NCBI GenBank assembly: GCA_011388675.1
Contig: DROW01000181.1
Span: forward strand, 1-49,340
Length of the DNA stretch: 49,340 bases
Direction: 5' to 3'
Source of the DNA: Chloroflexota bacterium
GTDB lineage: Bacteria > Chloroflexota > Anaerolineae > B4-G1 > DUEL01
Shown: in pieces, positions 21,693-29,512 of the stretch
Position numbering within the stretch: position 1 is the first letter of the stretch
Layout of the letters: every line of letters starts with the position of its first letter
Notes under the pieces: model-generated
Database searches by the model: none
What the model was told of the DNA's origin: nothing
What the model saw: only the letters and a program-made list of their open reading frames with translations
Position numbers and translations under genes: made by a program

Positions 21693-23186
21693 ATGGAACA
21701 CACCTCCCCCCCCTCCCCCCTCGGGAGAGGGAGAGGACGATGGAAGATCAGCGTTGCGGGAGCGATCGCTCTGAGCGGTCTCCTGTGCACTTTAGCAGCC
21801 TTTCCCGGCTCCAGCAAGGAGGGGAGCGACGGCCCCGCACTCCCCCCAGTCCTAGTCACCCGCCGCGGGGAATACGTCACGGGGCTCACCGATGCCACCG
21901 ACGAGGACCTGGCGTGGATGGCCCGTTTTGACGTCGTCCACGTGGGGGGATTGGCAGACCCTCTCTCCCCCACCCTGATGGCCGAACTGCGGGCCGCTGG
22001 CGTCCGGACGATCCTCGCTTACGAATGGATGCCGGCCGGCTACCACTACACCGATGGCTCGGGGGACGATCCCCTGATGACCTGGGCCTACACCCACCGC
22101 CCCACCGCTACCCTGAACCCCGATGGCCCTTTTCCCCACTGCACGGAAAGCGGCTACGACTGGTGTGAAGACTACTACTACGACCTGGGCAACCCGGAGG
22201 TCGTCTCCCGCCGGGTGGGATACCTGCTCGAGGAGGCCAAGAGGCTGGGATACGACGGCCTCTTCTTCGACTGGGCCAGCGGTCGGTTCATCTATGAGCC
22301 GGACTACGGACCGATCTCCCGCACGTACCGCTCTCGCCACCCCGACCGTCCCTATGTCCAAGCGGTGGCTGACTTCTATGCCGCCCTGCGAAACGCCGCT
22401 CCCGATCTGATCGTTCAGACCAACCAGGGGTTTCGCGAGGCGGAGCGCCTCCTCCCCCTCGTGGAGTACGATATGGCCGAAAGTTACATCACCGACTACG
22501 ACTACTTCTCCCGCACCCTCTACGTCCAGGGACGGGGGATGATCACCGTCCCCCAGACCATCTACTACCCACTGAGCGACGATCCGTCCAATGGTCACCT
22601 CACCGATACCCTCGACTATCTGGACTATCTGACCGCCATCGATGATGCCCACGCTGGCCCTCGTTTCCGGGGGACCGTCTATATGAATTACGTCGCCCCG
22701 GATTACGTGACGACAGGACAGACCATCTCCGGCTATGAAGTCTACACCGCCACGGTGCCCCGCAACGCCATCTATTTCGCCTACGCCGTGTCCAAACTGG
22801 CGAGCCAGATCGCCTACACCGAGGTGCCGGTGGACCACCGTCTGGAACGGGACCAGGTTTACTTCTTCGACCTGGGCTCCCCTCTGGGGGAGACATACGA
22901 GCGAGCAGCCGACGGCTACGTCCGGTTCTACAACCTGGGCCTGGTGCTGGTCGGTGAGTGGCAATCCGAGACGGAGGTAACCCTGCATTCCCCCTACATC
23001 CCGCCCAACGTGCCGGTGTACGACGCTTTCGAGAGGACCTGGCTGACCACAGGACCGGGTGTGCTGACCGTCACGGTCCGCCCCCGACCGGACCCCCTTA
23101 CCGGCCGGATGGCCCCGTCCGGAAGGGTGTATTTGTACGGGCTGACGAGGCGGCTCTTTCTGCCCCTTTCTATGCGAGGGAGATGA
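21693..23186 (+). CDS. secreted TIM-barrel glycoside-hydrolase-like protein
   Basis: 497 aa from ATG 21693, four bases after the rubrerythrin-2 stop, without a clear ribosome site. A hydrophobic segment (about 19-38) looks like a signal peptide or anchor. The middle has TIM-barrel features of putative GH families: DVVHVGGL, GVRTILAYEWMP, RLGYDGLFFDWASG (likely catalytic Asp), DLIVQTNQGF and YDMAESYITDYDYF. A C-terminal beta domain follows. The chain ends RLFLPLSMRGR, a hydrophobic LPL tail followed by basic residues. No substrate can be named. Its place in an oxygen-defence island is unexpected. Confidence 0.75.
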   Translation: MEHTSPPSPLGRGRGRWKISVAGAIALSGLLCTLAAFPGSSKEGSDGPALPPVLVTRRGEYVTGLTDATDEDLAWMARFDVVHVGGLADPLSPTLMAELRAAGVRTILAYEWMPAGYHYTDGSGDDPLMTWAYTHRPTATLNPDGPFPHCTESGYDWCEDYYYDLGNPEVVSRRVGYLLEEAKRLGYDGLFFDWASGRFIYEPDYGPISRTYRSRHPDRPYVQAVADFYAALRNAAPDLIVQTNQGFREAERLLPLVEYDMAESYITDYDYFSRTLYVQGRGMITVPQTIYYPLSDDPSNGHLTDTLDYLDYLTAIDDAHAGPRFRGTVYMNYVAPDYVTTGQTISGYEVYTATVPRNAIYFAYAVSKLASQIAYTEVPVDHRLERDQVYFFDLGSPLGETYERAADGYVRFYNLGLVLVGEWQSETEVTLHSPYIPPNVPVYDAFERTWLTTGPGVLTVTVRPRPDPLTGRMAPSGRVYLYGLTRRLFLPLSMRGR

Positions 23187-23266
23187 TCCTGCGGAGACGA
23201 CTTGCTTCCGGCACCGGTCGCCCCGCGCAAATTCCGTCCAGAAAGTTCAAGTTAAGGAGGAAAACA

Positions 23267-23746
23267 ATGGCAGTCTTTACAGCGGTCGAGGCACTGAATA
23301 TGGCCCTTCAGATCGAGAAGAACGGCGAAGCCTTCTACGAAGCCGCCGCCCGCAAGGTGCAAGATGGGGAAATCCGCGCCGTTATGGAGGACCTGGCCGT
23401 CCAGGAACGGCGTCACTACAAGGCCTTCCAGAAACTGACCGACCGGGTGGGCGAGCCGCCCACCCTCTCCGCCCCGGAATGGGAGGAATACGACGAGTAC
23501 GTGCAGATAGCGCTGGAGAACGCCCTCTTCGCCGGGCCGGACAAGGCCCTGGCGATGGCCGACCAGGTCCAGACCGCCGAAGACGCCCTGCGGATGGCGC
23601 TGGGCTTCGAGAAGGACACCCTTATCTTCTTCTACGACCTGCGGGAGATGATGCCCGCGGACGAGCAGGACATCGTGACCCAGATCATCGGCGAGGAAAA
23701 GGCCCACGTCCGTCGGCTGGCCCGGTTGCTGAGCAAGCGCGCCTGA
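23267..23746 (+). CDS. erythrin-like di-iron ferritin-family protein (no rubredoxin domain)
   Basis: 159 aa from ATG 23267, preceded by TTAAGGAGGAAAAC. Two-fold repeated helix pairs give a full di-iron site: Glu in EKNGEAFYEAAA, ExxH in QERRHYKAF, Glu in EKDTLIFFYDL and ExxH in EEKAHVRRL. There is no CxxC module, unlike the two rubrerythrins, so it resembles stand-alone erythrins or sulerythrin-like proteins. Peroxide reduction or iron handling is expected. It is the fifth di-iron-type protein within 4.5 kb. Confidence 0.9.
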   Translation: MAVFTAVEALNMALQIEKNGEAFYEAAARKVQDGEIRAVMEDLAVQERRHYKAFQKLTDRVGEPPTLSAPEWEEYDEYVQIALENALFAGPDKALAMADQVQTAEDALRMALGFEKDTLIFFYDLREMMPADEQDIVTQIIGEEKAHVRRLARLLSKRA

Positions 23747-23755
23747 GGCGTCCGG

Positions 23756-24514
23756 ATGGGCCGCTGGTCGCGCCGACAATTCATCCGCGCCGTCACGCTG
23801 GGGGGACTGGGCGCGGTGGCGGCCGCGTGTGGTGCCCGCCCGCGCACCCCCTATCCTTCCCCCACCCCGGCGGGCCCCCGGGCTATCCCCACCCAGCCGG
23901 GGCGGCCGCCGCTGACCAATCAGAACCGCCCGTCCTTCAAGCCCACCTGGAATATCCGCTACTTCCAGCCCTACGTCCCCATCGACCACGACCAGTGGCG
24001 GCTGACCGTCGAAGGGCTGGTGGAGAGCCCGCGCTCGTTCTCCCTGGAAGACCTGCAGGCGCTGCCGCGGGTGGAACAGAACACGCGAATGAAGTGCGTG
24101 GAGTGCTGGTCGGCCCGGGCCGACTGGGCCGGCTTCACCTACGCCGCCCTGGCCGAGATCGTCCACCCCCTCCCCGAGGCGACCTGGGTCTTCTTCGAGT
24201 GCGCCGACGGCTACTACGAATCCCTCTCCGTCGACGAACTCTCCCAGCCCCACGTCCTCTTCGCCTACGAGATGGACGGGGAGCCGCTGCGGGACGAGTT
24301 CGGCGCGCCGCTCCGCCTCATCGTCCCCCCGAAATACGGCTACAAAGGCCCCAAGGTCATCGTCCGAATGCGGTTCGAGACCCACCAGCAGCGGGGATAC
24401 TGGCCCACGGTGGGCCCGTACTCGCCCGATGGGACCATCCAGCCTGGGCGGGACCACCCGCTGGACCTCGGCGAGCCACGGGAGATCGACGGCGGGGAGA
24501 TCACCGAATACTAG
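23756..24514 (+). CDS. Tat-exported sulfite-oxidase/YedY-fold molybdopterin lipoprotein
   Basis: 252 aa. The N-terminus has a twin-arginine signal, SRRQFI, a hydrophobic stretch and a lipobox ending at Cys25 (AVAAACG), then a Pro-rich linker. The molybdopterin domain (about 65-240) has the metal-ligand Cys in RMKCVECW (Cys114; Cys117 is nearby) and RLIVPPKYGYKGPK. The family includes MsrP (methionine sulfoxide reductase) and sulfite oxidases. Repair of oxidised periplasmic or surface proteins would suit the neighbourhood, but the substrate is unproven. It starts 9 nt after the erythrin gene. Confidence 0.9.
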   Translation: MGRWSRRQFIRAVTLGGLGAVAAACGARPRTPYPSPTPAGPRAIPTQPGRPPLTNQNRPSFKPTWNIRYFQPYVPIDHDQWRLTVEGLVESPRSFSLEDLQALPRVEQNTRMKCVECWSARADWAGFTYAALAEIVHPLPEATWVFFECADGYYESLSVDELSQPHVLFAYEMDGEPLRDEFGAPLRLIVPPKYGYKGPKVIVRMRFETHQQRGYWPTVGPYSPDGTIQPGRDHPLDLGEPREIDGGEITEY

Positions 24515-24549
24515 GCACGGTTCCACCACCCTACCGAAGGAGGGCAGCG

Positions 24550-24942
24550 ATGGCCTTACAACCCGGATTGACCGGCGAGGCCGGTTGGGAGGTAACCGAG
24601 GAAGTTACCGCCGCCCGCTGGGGGAGCGGACTGGTGCCCGTCCTGGGCACCCCCGCGCTGGTCGCGCTGATGGAGCAGGCGGCGGTGGTCGCTCTGGAGG
24701 GCCATCTCCCCGCCGAAAAGACCTCGGTGGGGGTACGCATCGACGTCCGCCACCTCGCAGCCACCCCCGTGGGGATGCACGTCCGCGCCCACGCCCGGCT
24801 GACCCAGGTGGATGGACGTCGCCTCGTTTTCCACGTCGAGGCCTGGGACGAGGTGGAGAAGATCGGCGAAGCGACCCACGAGCGGGTCGTCATCGACCGG
24901 GAGCGGTTCCTGCAACGGGTAGGGGAGAAACGGAAGGGATAG
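24550..24942 (+). CDS. hotdog-fold thioesterase (FlK-like)
   Basis: 130 aa from ATG 24550 with GAAGGAGGGC upstream. The Thr-Glu-His triad of fluoroacetyl-CoA thioesterase FlK has an exact counterpart: Thr34 (GTPALVALM), Glu42 (MEQAA) and His68 (DVRHLAATPVG), each eight residues earlier than in FlK, with the same spacing. Most relatives hydrolyse other acyl-CoAs, so fluoroacetate resistance is not implied. It is the last gene of the rightward run and its stop lies inside a palindrome shared with the convergent gene. Confidence 0.88.
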   Translation: MALQPGLTGEAGWEVTEEVTAARWGSGLVPVLGTPALVALMEQAAVVALEGHLPAEKTSVGVRIDVRHLAATPVGMHVRAHARLTQVDGRRLVFHVEAWDEVEKIGEATHERVVIDRERFLQRVGEKRKG

Positions 24943-24955
24943 GACTATCCCTTCC
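24932..24955. terminator. bidirectional hairpin holding both stop codons
   Basis: GGAAGGGATAG and CTATCCCTTCC form a 24-nt perfect palindrome. It contains the TAG of the thioesterase (24940-24942) and the TAG of the convergent DUF456 gene (24947-24945). Confidence 0.7.
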
Positions 24956-25457
24956 ACACCTGCCACACGAAGAGCAGGACCATCGCCAAGCCGAGGAGAA
25001 GTTTGATCCCCCCGGAGACCAGGCAGCCGGCCAGCCAACCGGCCCCGGCCCGCGCGGTTTCCTTCCAGTCCCGGCGGCGCAGGTACTCCACCAGGAGGAC
25101 GCCCACGAGCGCTCCCCCCATCGCTGCGGGCAGCGCACCGATCCCACCCACCAGGAGCCCGACGACGAAACCGACGACCCCCAGCCCCGCGCCCGCCAGG
25201 AGGGCCTGCCACGAGGCGCCCCCCAGTTTCCCGCCGATCTGGCTGACCCAGATCTCGGCCGTGACGCCGACCGCTGCCAGCAGCGTGATCGCGCCGAAAG
25301 TGACGGGGTCGATGGTGGCAAACCCCTCTGCGATAGCGTAGGCCAGTGCCGCCAGCCAGATGAGCACCAAATCCGGCAGCACCGGCACCACCGTCCCCAC
25401 CAGCCCGACTACCATCACCACCAGGGCCACCCAGAAGGCCCACTGCGGCAGCACCAT
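24945..25457 (-). CDS. DUF456 integral membrane protein
   Basis: 170 aa from ATG 25457 (upstream in-frame codons run into tRNA-Lys and are excluded); GGGGGAA precedes the start. Five or six hydrophobic segments with Gly-rich turns: FWVALVVMVVGLVGTVVPVLP, TLLAAVGVTAEIW, GLGVVGFVVGLLVGGIGALP, GGIKLLLGLAMVLLFVW. This is the pattern of the DUF456 family, small membrane proteins of unknown function. It lies downstream of tRNA-Lys on the same strand and is probably read from the tRNA promoter. Confidence 0.85.
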   Translation of the reverse strand: MVLPQWAFWVALVVMVVGLVGTVVPVLPDLVLIWLAALAYAIAEGFATIDPVTFGAITLLAAVGVTAEIWVSQIGGKLGGASWQALLAGAGLGVVGFVVGLLVGGIGALPAAMGGALVGVLLVEYLRRRDWKETARAGAGWLAGCLVSGGIKLLLGLAMVLLFVWQVWKG

Positions 25458-25519
25458 TGCCCGATTCCCCCGTTTATGATAAACTCGGAGGCCGACCGGA
25501 CCTCCGAGGGTGAGGGCTG

Positions 25520-25593
25520 TGGGCCGTGCAGGATTCGAACCTGCGACCAAAGGCTTAAAAGGCCCCTGCTCTACCAGGCTGAGCTAACGGCCC
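25520..25593 (-). tRNA. tRNA-Lys (anticodon TTT)
   Basis: 74 nt. Acceptor GGGCCGT pairs with ACGGCCC, the D-arm is GCTCAGCCTGGTAGAGC, the anticodon loop CTTTTAA gives TTT, and the T-arm is CAGGTTCGAATCCTG. Confidence 0.97.
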
Positions 25594-25606
25594 TCGCGCA
25601 GGGGGA

Positions 25607-25635
25607 AGTATAACACGCCGAAGGGGGGTTGTCAA
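25607..25635 (-). promoter_or_regulatory. promoter of tRNA-Lys
   Basis: Consensus TTGACA (25635-25630), a 17-nt spacer and TATACT (25612-25607), 14 nt before the tRNA. Confidence 0.9.
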
Positions 25636-25642
25636 CCACTCT

Positions 25643-26152
25643 ATGCGCATCGGCATCCTTTCCGACACCCACGACAACCTGAGGAACGTCCAGGCCGCCG
25701 CCGACATCTTGCGACGCGAGGGGATCGCTACCCTCCTCCACTGCGGGGACGTCTGCGGCCCTGCGGTGATCGAAGCGCTGCAAGGCTTCGACCTCTACGT
25801 CGCCCTGGGGAACGTCGACCGGATGCCCGCGCTGGGTCTGGCGGTGGAGGCCCTCCACGGCGTCGGGCGGCTGGCCCGCTGGCACAGCCTGGTGCTCGAT
25901 GGCTCCGCCGTCGCCCTCCTCCACGGCGACGAGGAGCCGCTGCTGCACCACCTGATCCGATCTGGCGAGTTCGCCTACGTGATCCACGGCCACACCCACC
26001 GCCGGGACGACCGGCGGATGGGCACCACGCGCGTCATCAACCCCGGCGCGCTGGGAGGAACACGCCACGAACCCCGCTCTTTCTGCATCCTGGACCTGAA
26101 GACGGGCGAGGCCCGCTTCGTCGAACTTCAGGAAGGAGGACGCCGAGGATGA
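25643..26152 (+). CDS. YfcE/MJ0936-type metallophosphoesterase
   Basis: 169 aa. The five metal-binding blocks are in order: SDTHDN (7-12), CGDVCGP, GNVDR, HGDE and HGHTH. These small calcineurin-like enzymes hydrolyse phosphodiesters or phosphomonoesters with Mn2+; the natural substrate is usually unknown. No Shine-Dalgarno is seen before the ATG, which lies just inside the divergent tRNA-Lys promoter. The stop overlaps the next start (ATGA). Confidence 0.93.
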   Translation: MRIGILSDTHDNLRNVQAAADILRREGIATLLHCGDVCGPAVIEALQGFDLYVALGNVDRMPALGLAVEALHGVGRLARWHSLVLDGSAVALLHGDEEPLLHHLIRSGEFAYVIHGHTHRRDDRRMGTTRVINPGALGGTRHEPRSFCILDLKTGEARFVELQEGGRRG

Positions 26153-26568
26153 GCGAAGACCCGTTCCGATTCTCCATCGCCCTTGAGGTGTGCTGGCGCG
26201 ACCTCGATCCGCTCGGGCACGTCAACAACGCCGTCTACTTCACTTACTTGGAAACGGCACGCTTCCGCTACCTGCGCGACGTCTGCGGCATCACCGGCCC
26301 GCCCCAGGAGATCGGCTTCGTCCTGGCCGAGGCATCTTGCACCTACCTCTCCCCCCTCTCCCTCGGCGAGCGGGTCACCGTCTGGATCCGGGTCAGCGAA
26401 CTGGGCAACTCCAGTTTCGTCTTCGAATATCGGGTCGAGGGGGAAGACGGCCGTCTGGCAGCCACCGCCCGCACCGTCCAGGTCTGCTACGACCTCGACG
26501 CGGGCCGCCCCCGGCCGCTCCCGGCCGAGTGGCGGGAGCGAATCACCACCTACGAGTCTGATCTGTAG
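26149..26568 (+). CDS. YbgC/4-hydroxybenzoyl-CoA-type thioesterase
   Basis: 139 aa, hotdog fold. The catalytic block is WRDLDPLGHVNNAVYFTYLE, with the conserved Asp and the GHVNN turn, followed by ARFRYLRD. GGAGGACGCC precedes the ATG, which overlaps the phosphoesterase stop. It hydrolyses acyl-CoA or acyl-carrier thioesters in the cytoplasm. The C-terminal strand contains VEGEDGRLAATARTVQVCYD, as in close relatives. The specific acyl group is not evident. Confidence 0.92.
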   Translation: MSEDPFRFSIALEVCWRDLDPLGHVNNAVYFTYLETARFRYLRDVCGITGPPQEIGFVLAEASCTYLSPLSLGERVTVWIRVSELGNSSFVFEYRVEGEDGRLAATARTVQVCYDLDAGRPRPLPAEWRERITTYESDL

Positions 26569-26573
26569 TTATC

Positions 26574-26638
26574 ACCGTAGAGACGCAGAGGGCGCAGAGC
26601 CTTTTATGAATTCTCCGCGCTCTCTGCGTCTCCGTGGT
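26574..26638. repeat. inverted repeat of the GAGACGCAGAG type
   Basis: A 21-nt left arm (26574-26594) and right arm (26618-26638) share GAGACGCAGAG in inverted orientation, with four mismatches. It lies between convergent genes, can act as a bidirectional hairpin, and encodes the last residues of the leftward glycosyltransferase. Confidence 0.85.
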
Positions 26639-28217
26639 TCAAACGATAGAGATAGACATCTACCCAGAGGAAGTGGCCCTCCTCGATCCGGTCTCCGTGA
26701 GCCTCCAGCCACCGCCACACCAGGTTCCGCTCGTCCCACATCGCCACCTCGGAGCCGATGAACCACACCCGCTCCCGGCCCGAGGTCATCGACCTCATCC
26801 ACTGGGCGGCCTGTGCCTCGCTCATCTGGTATGTTCCCTCAGGGGTGCGATAGTTGGTGTAGAGCCCATCGGCCCAGCCGTAGGTGGGCGGCCCGAAGTA
26901 ATAATCGAAGGTATAACGGATGTGGGGAATCTGGAAGATCAGAAGATCCCCTGCCTCGTACCGCTCTTCGACGAAGGCGGCCGCTGCCCGCAGGTCGGCC
27001 TTGGTGGGCAGGGCGGACTGGACCCAGAGGTTGCCGCCGAAGACCAGCAGGACCGCCAGCGCCAGGGGGAAGGCCGCCCCCCTTCCCCACCGCCACAGGA
27101 AGTCGATCCCCGCGCCGCACAGCAGGTATAGCGCGGGAGCGGCCCAGATGAGATAACGGTCGGTGAACAGCGGCTGTCGCAGCGACACGGCCCAGATCCC
27201 CAGCAGCGGCACCGCCATCCAGCCGAGCAGACCGAGGAGCACCTGGCCTCCTCGCGCACGGCCCCTCCGCCCCACGAGCAGCGCCGTCACTCCGAGCAGC
27301 GCCGCCAGCCCTCCGGGGAGGGTACCCAGCAACCCTCCCCACGCCCGTATCCCCGTCGTCCATCCGGTCCACAGGATCCCCGCCATCTGACCCAGGGTGT
27401 GATGAGGGAAGCCGGTCTCGCGCGGCACCAGCGCGTACCGGATCTCCCACGCAGCCAGGGGGATGTAGGGGAGGGTCAACAGGGCCAGCGTGACGACAGC
27501 CCCCAGCCAGCGTCGCCGCCCACGGGGACGCCAGAGCAGCAGGAGGAAGACGTACAGCGGGACCAACAGCGCGCACCAGATATGGAGGTAGAAGGCCATC
27601 GTGGTCGCAGCGACGACCGTCGCCCACCACCGGGCCCGGCCTTCCTCCACGGCGCGCCGCAGCGCATAGACGGCCAGGAGGGCAAGGGCGGTGACCAGCG
27701 AGTACATCTTGACCTCCTGGCTGTACCAGACCAGATATGGAGAGAGGGCGATCAGCATCGCAGCAGCCGTTCCCGTCTCGCGACGGACCAGACGGGTCCC
27801 CAGCACGTAGACCAGCGGCACGGCGAGCACGCCGAACCACAGGGAGAAGAAGCGGAGAGCGCTGACCGAGGTGCCACCGAGGGCGATCCAACCGCGCAGG
27901 AGGAAGTAGTACAGCGGGCCGTTGTTGCGGATCATCCCCCTCAGGACGCCGACCAAGCGGCCCGAAAGCGGCTGATCCGGCCGCACCGAGGCGACCGGCG
28001 TCGGGGGGCAGGCGCAGGGAGGGAAGGCGGATGGGACGTAGGAGGGATCGACGGCCCGGAGCAGCGCCTGGGGAAAACCGAAGGCGTAGCACAGGGCATC
28101 GACCTCGTCCCGCCAGAGGGATTGGGCCTCCAGCGGGACCGCACGGACGGCGAAGGCCAGGAGCACGAGCAAAAGCAGGAAAGCGGTTCGGGGTCGGATC
28201 GCGGACGTACGGCTCAC
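26604..28217 (-). CDS. GT39/GT-C-type membrane glycosyltransferase
   Basis: 537 aa from GTG 28217, in GTGA overlap with the rhomboid gene. About ten membrane helices. The first extracytoplasmic loop has the acidic pair of GT-C enzymes, SLWRDEVDAL; LSPYLVWYSQEVKMYSL and FTDRYLIWAAPALYLL are typical of the PMT/ArnT-like superfamily. A C-terminal soluble domain (about 400-525) follows. It should transfer a sugar from a polyprenyl-phosphate donor to a lipid or protein outside the membrane. The C-terminal NHGDAESAENS is encoded by the inverted repeat at 26618-26638, so the native end has been replaced or extended by the repeat. Confidence 0.88.
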   Translation of the reverse strand: MSRTSAIRPRTAFLLLLVLLAFAVRAVPLEAQSLWRDEVDALCYAFGFPQALLRAVDPSYVPSAFPPCACPPTPVASVRPDQPLSGRLVGVLRGMIRNNGPLYYFLLRGWIALGGTSVSALRFFSLWFGVLAVPLVYVLGTRLVRRETGTAAAMLIALSPYLVWYSQEVKMYSLVTALALLAVYALRRAVEEGRARWWATVVAATTMAFYLHIWCALLVPLYVFLLLLWRPRGRRRWLGAVVTLALLTLPYIPLAAWEIRYALVPRETGFPHHTLGQMAGILWTGWTTGIRAWGGLLGTLPGGLAALLGVTALLVGRRGRARGGQVLLGLLGWMAVPLLGIWAVSLRQPLFTDRYLIWAAPALYLLCGAGIDFLWRWGRGAAFPLALAVLLVFGGNLWVQSALPTKADLRAAAAFVEERYEAGDLLIFQIPHIRYTFDYYFGPPTYGWADGLYTNYRTPEGTYQMSEAQAAQWMRSMTSGRERVWFIGSEVAMWDERNLVWRWLEAHGDRIEEGHFLWVDVYLYRLNHGDAESAENS

Positions 28218-28879
28218 CACCGCCTCGCCAGCCGCACCAGAAACCCAACGACCAACCCGGCCACGAAGCCGCCGATGTGGGCGAACCACGCGACGCCGCC
28301 GGTCGCCAGGGTCGCCGCCCCCAGACTGAGGAAGCCGTTGAATAACTGGATGACGAACCACATCCCCAACACGATCAGAGCCGGCACGCGGGCGACGCGC
28401 ATAAAGTAGAAGCCGGGGACCAGCACCCGCACCGGCGCGGCGGGATAGAGCACCAGATACACGGCCAGCACACCGGCGATGGCCCCACTGGCTCCCACGC
28501 CGGGGATCTGAGAATGGGGGGCGACGACGACCTGCGCCAGGCCCGCCGCGATCCCGGCCGCGAAGTAGAAGAGAGCATAGCCGACCTTCCCCAGGGCGTC
28601 CTCAACGTTGTCGCCGAAGATCCAGAGGTAGAGCATATTGCCGATCAAGTGGGTCCATCCGGCGTGGAGGAACATCGAGGTAACCAGGGTGAACGGCGCC
28701 CAGGGATACTGCGTCGGATGGGTGATGTAGTAAGGGACCGCGCCGAACGTCGTCAACAAAACGTCCACGTAGGGCCCCAGGAGCCACTCGACGAGGAAGA
28801 CCGCGACGTTGAGGCCAATCAGCCCATACGTGACCACCGGTATCCCCCGGCTGCGGATTTCATCCGAGATCGGGATCAT
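28214..28879 (-). CDS. rhomboid-family intramembrane serine protease
   Basis: 221 aa, six membrane helices. The nucleophile is in GVGASGAIAG and the partner His in AHIGGFVAG; the HAGWTHLIGNMLYLWIFG loop between helices is also diagnostic. It cuts single-span membrane proteins within the membrane. GGGGAGAAG precedes the ATG. The gene lies between UPF0316 (upstream) and the glycosyltransferase (overlapping by GTGA). Confidence 0.95.
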   Translation of the reverse strand: MIPISDEIRSRGIPVVTYGLIGLNVAVFLVEWLLGPYVDVLLTTFGAVPYYITHPTQYPWAPFTLVTSMFLHAGWTHLIGNMLYLWIFGDNVEDALGKVGYALFYFAAGIAAGLAQVVVAPHSQIPGVGASGAIAGVLAVYLVLYPAAPVRVLVPGFYFMRVARVPALIVLGMWFVIQLFNGFLSLGAATLATGGVAWFAHIGGFVAGLVVGFLVRLARRW

Positions 28880-28900
28880 CTTCTCTCCCCTACATCCTTA

Positions 28901-28964
28901 CTTCCCTGCTTCCTTGCTTCCCTGCTTCCCCACTTCCCCGCTTCCCCGCTTCCCTGCTCCCCTG
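28901..28964. repeat. octanucleotide tandem repeat, eight units
   Basis: Eight 8-mers of the form CTTCCCYG on the plus strand (GGGAAG-rich on the minus strand), with four units differing from the consensus by one or two bases. It lies in the gap upstream of the rhomboid gene and would give a purine-only stretch in the leftward mRNA. Confidence 0.95.
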
Positions 28965-28971
28965 CCTTCCA

Positions 28972-29502
28972 CTACCGCCGTCGATTCGGTCGGCGCCAGT
29001 ACCCCCGGTGCAGGGCCCGCGCCTCGGAGACCACCACGATCGCCTTCTCGTCCATCTCCTCGGCGATCCGGATCACCTCGGGGACGCTCTTGCGGGGCAC
29101 CAGCGCCTCGACGACGACGACGGGGGCCTCGCGCCCTCGGCCGTACAACTGGGTCGCCCCGAACCCCGCCGCCCGCAGGGCGTCGGCGACCTCGCCGCCG
29201 TGGGAGGTGGAGATGATCTGGACCTGTGCGTAGCCCAGGGCCAGCCGCTCCTCCACAGCCAGCCCCAGCCACGTCCCCACGGCGAAGCCCCCCACGTAGG
29301 CCGCGATGTTCAGCGCGTTGTCCAGATTGGTCACCACCTTCCCGATGGCGATCACATAGACGAAGGTGCTCAAACTGCCGGTGAGGATGGCCGGGAACTT
29401 CCGCCCCTGGACGGTGAGAATGGTGGACAACGTGCTGACGGTGATCCCTATGAGCCGCAACAGGAAGATGAGCAAGGCCTCCGCCGCGATGTCTGTCGTC
29501 AT
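28972..29502 (-). CDS. UPF0316 (DUF2179/DUF5698) membrane protein
   Basis: 176 aa. Three hydrophobic helices at the N-terminus (about 7-27, 35-56, 63-85) with the family blocks RLIGITVSTLSTILTVQGRK and NIAAYVGGFAVGTWLG, then a soluble DUF2179 domain (about 95-165). Function unknown; members are widespread in Chloroflexota and Firmicutes. The start overlaps nothing but lies 10 nt after rsgA, with GAGGAC as a ribosome site, so it belongs to the rsgA operon. Confidence 0.9.
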   Translation of the reverse strand: MTTDIAAEALLIFLLRLIGITVSTLSTILTVQGRKFPAILTGSLSTFVYVIAIGKVVTNLDNALNIAAYVGGFAVGTWLGLAVEERLALGYAQVQIISTSHGGEVADALRAAGFGATQLYGRGREAPVVVVEALVPRKSVPEVIRIAEEMDEKAIVVVSEARALHRGYWRRPNRRR

Positions 29503-29512
29503 ACCGCCGTCC

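Noticed and set aside
24550-24942. Fluoroacetate-resistance gene
   Set aside because: The FlK triad is conserved, but many general acyl-CoA thioesterases share it and no fluorometabolite genes are near.
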